The position numbers were made by a program, and so were the translations under genes. A DNA stretch of 16,607 bases from Chitinivibrionales bacterium (GTDB lineage Bacteria; Fibrobacterota; Chitinivibrionia; Chitinivibrionales; WJKA01). Of this stretch, positions 5,044 to 10,746 are shown one piece after another. The stretch is taken from positions 1 through 16,607 of the forward strand of contig WJKA01000614.1 of NCBI GenBank assembly GCA_014729375.1, read 5' to 3'. The notes under the pieces were generated by a model. That model did no database searches. It was not told where the DNA came from and saw only the letters and a list, made by a program, of their open reading frames with translations. Each line of letters starts with the position of its first letter. Within the stretch, counting starts at the first letter, position 1.

Positions 5044-7986
5044 ATGCTTGCTTTTATCAGTGCAGGAATTTGTATTCTTTTATCATTCGCAACACTTGTT
5101 CACGCTGCAAGCGATGCGGTAATGCAGGACTGGGAACGACAGCGGGAAAATATAATTGTTACCTATGGATGCGGTAACCGTAATCCTCATCCATCATGGA
5201 TGACCGAGGAAGAATATGCGTCGCAGGTATTTCATCCGGAAGCGCTGATCAAAGACAGCGACCGTGATGCTGCAGATGTGGTTATTCGCCGGACCGAAGC
5301 CCTGTTGAATGATATCAAGACGCTTTCCGGCGCGCCCGACCTTTCATCACAGGAAAGCGCGCTCGAACAGCTTAAAAGCCGCAATAATTCGACCTCTGTT
5401 TCGGACGCCGATGCCCGCACGCAACTGTATACCGATGCATGTTCTCTGCGACGGGAAATTGCGTTTAAAAATCCCCTGCTCGATTTCAATTCGATCCTAT
5501 TTCTCAAGCGTCATACGTCAACGACCAATATCCAGAAATCAACACCGGCCATGGGTTCCCGGTCGGGCGGCGGCATTTTCCGGCTCGATAATATATTCGG
5601 CGACACTCCTGCCGAGACCAACCTGTTGAGCAATTCGCAGGTGGAAAACGGACGGCTTCAGGGTAGAACGCTGGAGCCGGGCAATTTTCGCGGGCTTGAA
5701 CTGTCCTATGATGCGTCAACAATCTATTTCTCGTATTCCGAGTATACGCAAACCGAAGTCAATCCTTGGGGCGTGTGCAATGATGTCAATGTGCAATGCG
5801 AGCCGAAGTTTTTTGCGTACGATCGCGGCAAGCCCTGGAGCGATTCCCTGCACCAGATAACCTTCGGCCTCTTCAAGGCTGCGGCGGACGGGAGCGATCT
5901 TGTGCATCTTGTCGATTCGCCGTTTGATGATCAGGACCCGTTTGAGATGCCCGACGGCCGTATCGGTTTTCTTTCCGCGCGACGCAAGTCGGCGGCGCGG
6001 TGCAACGATCTTCTGCTTAACTATGGAAGCAATCTCTTTTCCATGAAAAAGGACGGAAGCGATATTGTTCAACTCAGCTATCATGAAACGCATGAATGGG
6101 AGCCCAGTATCGACAACAACGGCATGATCGTGTATGCCCGGTGGGACTATGTCGACCGGAATGAGCAGTGTGCGCATAATCTCTGGACCTGTTATCCCGA
6201 CGGTCGCGATCCGCGGGCGTATCACGGCAATTACTGGTTTGACGGCGATCCCGAAAAGTGTATTCGCTGGCCCCAAAGTGCAGAAATAACTACCAGCAAC
6301 AACCGTCCCTGCGGGGAACGGTATATCCGCGCGATCCCCGGATCGAAAAAATATCTGGTCACCGCGATTAACCATGATGAAGGCTTGTGGGGGAGCCTCA
6401 TGATCGCGGATTTGAGTATTCCCGATGACGGCATAATGTCCCAGTTGAAAAGGGTGACTCCTGATTGCGTTCCGCTTTCCAACCAGTATCTTGCTCGTCT
6501 GGGAAATTGCGCATCACCGATGCCGGAGGCTGCATATGGTACTCCCTGGCCGCTGAATGAGAATTATTACTTATGTGCTTACGCGCAATATCCCATGGAT
6601 TATTCGCAGAACAGCTATGAGAAAATTTACAATTGCCGTCCGGGAATCTACCTTGTCGACTGTTTCGGTAACAAGGAGCTTATCTTTGAAGACCCGGATT
6701 TTCCCTGTATCGATCCGATTCCGCTTACAAGCCGTCTAAAACCACCGGCAATGGCGTCACGAACCTACCAGGGCGAGCGGGCCGGCGGTCCCGATCACAA
6801 ACGCGCAACAGTGAGCGTTGTCAATGTGTATGAATCGGATTTTGTATGGCCGGCTGATGTTACGATTACTCATCTGCGCATTATGCAGCTTGTTCCCTGG
6901 GACAAAAAGACCGGGTATAAATATGCCGAACCGGACAATATCGGTTATCCGAAATTCTGCACGCCCCGCATGGTGCTGGGAACAGTCCCGGTTGAGGATG
7001 ACGGGAGCGTGTATTTCGAGGCCCCGGTCGGCCGCGCTATTTTTTTTCAGGCCCTTAATAAAGACGGGCTTGCCGTACAGTCAATGCGTTCATGTACGTT
7101 TGTCCATCCGGGCGAGCAACTCTCCTGTTCGGGGTGTCACGAAGACAAATGGAAAGCAATCCCGTCCCTTCCGGAGCCGCCGAAAGCATTCCAGCGCACG
7201 CCGTCACCGATAACGCCCGATGTTGACGGGTCATGCCCGGTGTCGTTTCCGCGCCTGGTGCAGCCGGTGCTCGACAGTAAGTGTCAACCGTGTCATCAGA
7301 ACAAATCCAACGCACCAGATCTCAGCAGCGATCCGTCGGGACAATCCTATATCGAACCGCACTGGTCAAAGGCCTATGTCAATCTGAAAGATTATGCTTT
7401 TTATTTCGAAGGCGATGTCAACGAGGAAAACAATGAAATGACCGGCGGGTCACGCACCAGGGCCGGACATTTCGGCGCGCTGGAATCGGACCTCTATGCA
7501 CTGCTGGACGATAATCATAATGACGTCGACCTTACCGATGAAGAGCTTCACAGAATTACCCTCTGGCTCGACTGCAATTCCAATTTTTACGGCAGTTACA
7601 GCGATTTCGAGGCACAGGCACAGGGAGAATTTGTCGCACCGACCCATGATTACGATCCCGATAATATTCCGGGAATCGAAATTAACCGTCCGATACCCGG
7701 ATCGGTTTCTACCTTCGGCAAAAGAACAGAAAAAAATCACACCGGAAAAATGTCCCCGGTTGCAGTCGGGCGAAGCAAAAAAATGCTGCACATTACACTA
7801 CCGTCCGGCAAAAATGCCGCACTGTCAATTGTCACTATTGCCGGGGAGACGGTCCTGAAAAAGAAAATCGTGCAATCCACCGGTTCGGCTGCGATCGACC
7901 TGACACGACTTCCCGCGGGCATGTATGTCGCCCGGATAGTCACACCGTCATTCAATCGCACTTTTTCGCTGCCGGTAATGCGATGA
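5044..7986 (+). CDS. HzsA-related di-haem cytochrome with propeller and T9SS-type tail
   Basis: A 980-aa secreted protein of the hydrazine-synthase-alpha-related type. Residues 1-22 are a signal peptide. Residues ~135-156 (SLRREIAFKNPLLDF...ILFLKR) match the N-terminal block seen in these proteins. Residues ~215-480 look like a TolB/WD40 propeller, with repeated D-G-S-D and D-G-R motifs. The middle domain at ~590-700 has IMQLVPWDKKTGY, PRMVLGTVPVEDDGSVYFE and FFQALNKDGLAVQSMRS, leading to the first haem site C695-S-G-C698-H699. The second haem site is C747-Q-P-C750-H751. The block HRITLWLDCNSNFYG (836-850) closes the cytochrome part. Residues ~905-980 are a T9SS-like tail (LTRLPAGMYVAR). About 20 further cysteines suggest disulfides. 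GGGGG at 5035-5039 is the ribosome site. The family role is redox, but substrate and partners are unknown. No HzsB/HzsC-like gene is nearby, so hydrazine synthesis is not implied. Confidence 0.85.
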   Translation: MLAFISAGICILLSFATLVHAASDAVMQDWERQRENIIVTYGCGNRNPHPSWMTEEEYASQVFHPEALIKDSDRDAADVVIRRTEALLNDIKTLSGAPDLSSQESALEQLKSRNNSTSVSDADARTQLYTDACSLRREIAFKNPLLDFNSILFLKRHTSTTNIQKSTPAMGSRSGGGIFRLDNIFGDTPAETNLLSNSQVENGRLQGRTLEPGNFRGLELSYDASTIYFSYSEYTQTEVNPWGVCNDVNVQCEPKFFAYDRGKPWSDSLHQITFGLFKAAADGSDLVHLVDSPFDDQDPFEMPDGRIGFLSARRKSAARCNDLLLNYGSNLFSMKKDGSDIVQLSYHETHEWEPSIDNNGMIVYARWDYVDRNEQCAHNLWTCYPDGRDPRAYHGNYWFDGDPEKCIRWPQSAEITTSNNRPCGERYIRAIPGSKKYLVTAINHDEGLWGSLMIADLSIPDDGIMSQLKRVTPDCVPLSNQYLARLGNCASPMPEAAYGTPWPLNENYYLCAYAQYPMDYSQNSYEKIYNCRPGIYLVDCFGNKELIFEDPDFPCIDPIPLTSRLKPPAMASRTYQGERAGGPDHKRATVSVVNVYESDFVWPADVTITHLRIMQLVPWDKKTGYKYAEPDNIGYPKFCTPRMVLGTVPVEDDGSVYFEAPVGRAIFFQALNKDGLAVQSMRSCTFVHPGEQLSCSGCHEDKWKAIPSLPEPPKAFQRTPSPITPDVDGSCPVSFPRLVQPVLDSKCQPCHQNKSNAPDLSSDPSGQSYIEPHWSKAYVNLKDYAFYFEGDVNEENNEMTGGSRTRAGHFGALESDLYALLDDNHNDVDLTDEELHRITLWLDCNSNFYGSYSDFEAQAQGEFVAPTHDYDPDNIPGIEINRPIPGSVSTFGKRTEKNHTGKMSPVAVGRSKKMLHITLPSGKNAALSIVTIAGETVLKKKIVQSTGSAAIDLTRLPAGMYVARIVTPSFNRTFSLPVMR

Positions 7987-8041
7987 ATGTTTTGCGGTTA
8001 TACAAATGAGAAATTCGCACTTTTTCAGGCACAGGGTCCTG

Positions 8042-8566
8042 CTACTTCGAGGCCCCCAGGTGTTTTGTGATAAAAGCGGCCAGCGTGTCCGTTACAACAG
8101 AAATCTTTTCTTCAACCGATGCTGAAGAAACTGCATCAATTTCTCCGGGCAGCTTTTTCTTTTTCGTACAGGCGTCAGGGTCGCCGGAACTGGTGAACAG
8201 GATGAAGTGATCATAGTCATTATTTTTTTGTACCAGCTTTTTTACCCGGTTATCGTAATCCCACCCCATGCAGGTGTTGACCAGAAGAATTGCGTCCCAT
8301 TCCGGCGGTTCTGTCTTGTCGATTTCTTTAATGCCGGCAATACGGATAAATAGTGAGTCGGATTTAATTACGCCGGTTACCCGGTCGATAACAGCCTGCT
8401 TGAAATCACTGGTAACTCCGATAATAAGAACACGGGCCGGTGCATCGCTGCTCCCGATTTCTTTTTCCTCAAGGCTTTTCTGAGGCCAGACAACCGACAT
8501 AAAGTGAGCGACTGCACAAAACAATACTGCACTTGCAAGCACAGGAATGAGGATTTTTTTTGCCAT
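8042..8566 (-). CDS. Membrane-anchored small alpha/beta protein, possibly flavodoxin-like, unknown function
   Basis: The 174-aa product has a short basic N-terminus, then one hydrophobic segment (ILIPVLASAVLFCAVAHFM, ~5-23) that is an anchor or uncleaved signal; the Cys in it lacks a convincing lipobox. The remainder alternates strands and helices: ARVLIIGVTSDFKQAVIDRV (44-63), WDAILLVNTCMGWDYDNRV (~89-107), DHFILFTSSGDPD (~119-131), and a C-terminal helix ending AAFITKHLGASK. The order of strands, helix lengths and TSSGDP loop resemble a Rossmann- or flavodoxin-like sheet, but no recognisable FMN loop is present. The start is firm: AAAGGAG (8572-8578) lies 5 nt upstream of the ATG. The gene converges with the HzsA-related gene with a 55-nt gap. 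I know no family for it; a redox partner of the cytochrome would be speculation. Confidence 0.75.
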   Translation of the reverse strand: MAKKILIPVLASAVLFCAVAHFMSVVWPQKSLEEKEIGSSDAPARVLIIGVTSDFKQAVIDRVTGVIKSDSLFIRIAGIKEIDKTEPPEWDAILLVNTCMGWDYDNRVKKLVQKNNDYDHFILFTSSGDPDACTKKKKLPGEIDAVSSASVEEKISVVTDTLAAFITKHLGASK

Positions 8567-8666
8567 GATAACTCCTTTATATGCATACGTCGATTATGAT
8601 ATTATTCAAAAATAATCTTTGCCGGATGGGCGCTGTCTCCAGGGTGCTGCAAACACAATAATTTCT

Positions 8667-8690
8667 ATAATGAAATATAATGAAATATAT
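8667..8690. repeat. Short tandem repeat, 10-bp unit ATAATGAAAT
   Basis: Two complete head-to-tail copies of ATAATGAAAT plus four bases of a third lie 15 nt before a hairpin. The unit is AT-rich and may be simple-sequence noise or an upstream element; nothing else supports a function. Confidence 0.7.
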
Positions 8691-8702
8691 TGAGGCCCTG
8701 TT

Positions 8703-8726
8703 CAAAATTGATTTTCATCAATTTTG
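8703..8726. repeat. Perfect 10-bp inverted repeat with 4-nt loop
   Basis: CAAAATTGAT (8703-8712) is followed by TTTC and then its exact reverse complement ATCAATTTTG (8717-8726). As RNA this would be an AU-rich stem. No U-run follows on either strand, so it is not a standard terminator. It could be a protein-binding site or the remnant of a dispersed repeat. Confidence 0.75.
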
Positions 8727-8754
8727 GACGGTATAGTGGGATGTCAATTCTACA

Positions 8755-8792
8755 GATACTGGATAGAGCGTCGGCTTTTTTCCAGTATCCAG
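8755..8792. repeat. Overlapping inverted repeat with two alternative pairings
   Basis: GATACTGG (8755-8762) pairs with CCAGTATC (8782-8789). Shifted by a few bases, CTGGATA (8759-8765) also pairs with TATCCAG (8786-8792). The two pairings exclude each other. A T-rich run (8775-8781) lies between the arms. It is in the leader region of the gene at 9021. Confidence 0.5.
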
Positions 8793-9010
8793 CGTGTTAA
8801 TTATTATGGTTTTTGTTCAATTTAATAAAACTTTTCAATTGGCTGAAAAAGATATAAAAATGGCGGGAATCCATTTAATTCATTATATTATTTTATTATT
8901 ATATTGCTCTGTGCAGGCAAAAGGAAATGGCAGTAAAAGGGCGTCTTTCCTCAATGCTTACAAATTTAAGTGCTTAAAATTCTCCAGACTTGTCCCATAC
9001 CGCTTTTTCA

Positions 9011-9016
9011 GAGGGG
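9011..9016 (+). promoter_or_regulatory. Ribosome binding site deciding the start at 9021
   Basis: GAGGGG lies 4 nt before ATG 9021. The upstream in-frame start at 8970 has nothing comparable and would put 17 extra residues before the signal peptide. Confidence 0.7.
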
Positions 9017-9020
9017 TTGT

Positions 9021-10538
9021 ATGAAAACAAAGATCATCAAAAGCAGCATCGTGGCTGTATCATGCATTGTATGGTGGGGCTCTTCCCTGCTATTTAATGC
9101 CGTTGCACTCAGCGGCATTGCAGTTTCAGACTACACCGGTGGATTTCACGGCATTGATGCACATTTTATTGAAGACAATACGTGGCAGGACTCACTTTTT
9201 TTAATTGCAGGGCCGGACAGGCTTACATCCCGGTTTCCTCAGATAAATTCTCACGGTACCCACTGCGCATTTCTTCATAAGGAAAGCGACGGCTGGTATG
9301 TTTGTGTAACCAGGATAGGCGGAGTCAATAAAACTATCAAAAAACTGACCAAGCTTCCCGATAATGGTGATGTAGGTGACGGCAAGATATGGTCGCCGAT
9401 TCTGGAATGGCCGCGCGGGGAATGGATCTGGTATACAACCGAGAAATATAATCAGCATATCTGGCGCGTAAATGTCCACACCGGCGATGCCCGGCATATT
9501 GTTAACATGGAAGAGACATCGAACCAGATGCAGCTCTGTGCGGATACGAAACTCATGATGGGCTCATATGGCGATAATGTCACCATGTTCCGCATGCCCG
9601 ATGCCGACAGCCTGGTTGCAGCAGGGGCAAATCCGGTAACGCTGGCAAGCGACTTGAGCAAGCCGTGGAATGAAGGCGGCAATCTGGTCAGCACCGGCGG
9701 GTGCGGCATAGGAATTTCACCGTCACGGATGTATTATCTTGCAAACAATAACGGGGGCCATTCCAGAGTCGGTATAAGTAAAATTGATACAGTCACGTTT
9801 GAAATCTCAGGCACTGATATCGGTGACGGTGGCAATGTCGACTGGAACCTCTGGGATTCCTGGACAGTCGATACATTGCTTAAAAACCAGATTTATGATG
9901 ATAAAAACCATGTGTATCGTGATGCATACCAATCCACCGGCACCGGGAATTTAACTCTTGGCGGCTGGTCGGCAAATTCCGATTACTGGACCTGCATGTT
10001 CACCGGCTGGGCTCCTCAGGGAAGAGATATGGATAATGGCTCGAACCTGCTGACATTCAACTGGACCAGGGAGCAATGCATGAACCTGACCCGCCATCCG
10101 TGCGAATACGATACGATCAATAATCCCGACGGGCGGGTTGCTATTGTCTGGCACGGCGATTTCTTTGTCACCGATCCTGTTGAGGACATTGCCGATGGAT
10201 ATATCGATGATTTCAACAATGCATCATCGTTTCATATCGAGGGGACCGATACCGGGGTGATTGACCGGGTTGCGGCCCGGTTGCCGCAAATCCGGCGGCG
10301 CAGTGTACGGCGGCATTCATTTGATTCCAGGACCTCCGGCGGCCGGGTATCGATCCCGCTGGCAAGCGGAGGCAGGAAAACAATACAGATTTTTGATTGC
10401 AGCGGCAGGAGTATCTGTGCGTTTACAACAAGCGAACTAACTGTTGCCATTCCCCGATCAACATTTTCATTCGGGGTACATGTTGTACAGGTCACTGCCG
10501 GTGATAAGGTTTTTTCCGGCAAAATCGTTTGCAGGTGA
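9021..10538 (+). CDS. Secreted propeller-like protein with T9SS-type C-terminal tail
   Basis: The 505-aa product starts with a signal peptide (IVAVSCIVWWGSSLLFNAVA, ~10-29, mature end near Leu30). Residues ~35-400 look like a beta-propeller of the TolB/WD40-like kind. Blade-like segments include DRLTSRFPQINSHGTHCAF, KIWSPILEWPRGEWIWYTT, HIWRVNVHTGDARHIV, LCADTKLMMGSYG and GISPSRMYYLANN, each with strand-turn-strand patterning. NPDGRVAIVWHGDFFV (368-383) resembles the last blade of secreted propellers next to glycan-degrading genes. A basic linker (RRRSVRRH, 425-432) leads to a T9SS-like tail (~440-505: IQIFDCSGRSICAF, FGVHVVQV). No catalytic motif is visible; binding is the likely role. I chose ATG 9021 rather than an in-frame upstream start at 8970 because GAGGGG (9011-9016) and the signal peptide fit only 9021. 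It stands alone, with a 208-nt gap to the next gene. Confidence 0.8.
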   Translation: MKTKIIKSSIVAVSCIVWWGSSLLFNAVALSGIAVSDYTGGFHGIDAHFIEDNTWQDSLFLIAGPDRLTSRFPQINSHGTHCAFLHKESDGWYVCVTRIGGVNKTIKKLTKLPDNGDVGDGKIWSPILEWPRGEWIWYTTEKYNQHIWRVNVHTGDARHIVNMEETSNQMQLCADTKLMMGSYGDNVTMFRMPDADSLVAAGANPVTLASDLSKPWNEGGNLVSTGGCGIGISPSRMYYLANNNGGHSRVGISKIDTVTFEISGTDIGDGGNVDWNLWDSWTVDTLLKNQIYDDKNHVYRDAYQSTGTGNLTLGGWSANSDYWTCMFTGWAPQGRDMDNGSNLLTFNWTREQCMNLTRHPCEYDTINNPDGRVAIVWHGDFFVTDPVEDIADGYIDDFNNASSFHIEGTDTGVIDRVAARLPQIRRRSVRRHSFDSRTSGGRVSIPLASGGRKTIQIFDCSGRSICAFTTSELTVAIPRSTFSFGVHVVQVTAGDKVFSGKIVCR

Positions 10539-10551
10539 GCAACTTTGTTTC

Positions 10552-10567
10552 CATGATGCACATCATG
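10552..10567. promoter_or_regulatory. Dyad-symmetric site 1 upstream of the beta-helix operon
   Basis: CATGATG and CATCATG are perfect reverse complements separated by CA. The site is 13 nt after the stop of the preceding gene and is the first of three dyads in 55 bp. Operator function is inferred. Confidence 0.4.
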
Positions 10568-10577
10568 CAGACTGCAT
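10565..10577. promoter_or_regulatory. Dyad-symmetric site 2 upstream of the beta-helix operon
   Basis: ATGCAG and CTGCAT are perfect 6-bp arms around a single A. The site overlaps site 1 by three bases, so the two could not be occupied freely at once. Confidence 0.4.
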
Positions 10578-10592
10578 AAGGTATACACAACG

Positions 10593-10606
10593 TGCATTTC
10601 AATGCA
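10593..10606. promoter_or_regulatory. Dyad-symmetric site 3 upstream of the beta-helix operon
   Basis: TGCATT and AATGCA are perfect 6-bp arms around TC. The site shares the TGCAT core with site 2, its centre lies about 28 bp downstream of that of site 2 (close to three helical turns), and it is followed by TATATAAAGGGG. Confidence 0.4.
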
Positions 10607-10613
10607 ACTATAT

Positions 10614-10620
10614 AAAGGGG
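10614..10620 (+). promoter_or_regulatory. Ribosome-site-like AAAGGGG before an upstream in-frame GTG
   Basis: AAAGGGG lies 6 nt before GTG 10627, which opens 40 codons in frame with the beta-helix gene. Spacing and sequence are as good as those of the preferred start at 10747, so translation from here cannot be excluded. Confidence 0.35.
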
Positions 10621-10735
10621 TAGTTTGTGCGGCTGTTCGGTAAAAGGCGTCCGTCCTGTTGCGGCGGCTGGCTCATGACGTTGCAGTTGCCCGTACTCCC
10701 GAATTGTACACATTTATATATCAACCATTTCCTTC

Positions 10736-10742
10736 AAGGGGG
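10736..10742 (+). promoter_or_regulatory. Ribosome binding site for the start at 10747
   Basis: AAGGGGG sits 4 nt before ATG 10747, the start that places the hydrophobic signal peptide at the extreme N-terminus. Confidence 0.7.
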
Positions 10743-10746
10743 AAGT

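Larger units (their letters stand above)
8567..9020. other. 454-nt AT-rich noncoding region between divergent genes
   Basis: No protein-like reading was found. The region holds a 10-bp tandem repeat (8667-8690), a perfect hairpin (8703-8726), a second dyad (8755-8792), and a run of TTATTATTTTATTATTATATTG-type low-complexity sequence at about 8880-8906. It must contain the promoters of the two divergent genes, but no pair of hexamers with good spacing stood out. A 76-codon GTG-start frame at 8794-9024 has no ribosome site and overlaps the start of the next gene, so it is not called. Confidence 0.6.

Noticed and set aside
5044..7986. True hydrazine synthase and an anammox-type organism
   Set aside because: Only an alpha-like protein is present, fused to a secretion tail and without beta or gamma subunit genes nearby. 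Related proteins occur in many non-anammox bacteria.
7987..8041. Bidirectional terminator between the convergent genes
   Set aside because: Only short CAGG/CCTG pairings are visible and no T-run follows a stem on either strand.
8794..9024. 76-codon frame starting at GTG in the AT-rich intergenic region
   Set aside because: There is no ribosome site, its composition follows the AT-rich DNA, and its end overlaps the well-supported start at 9021.
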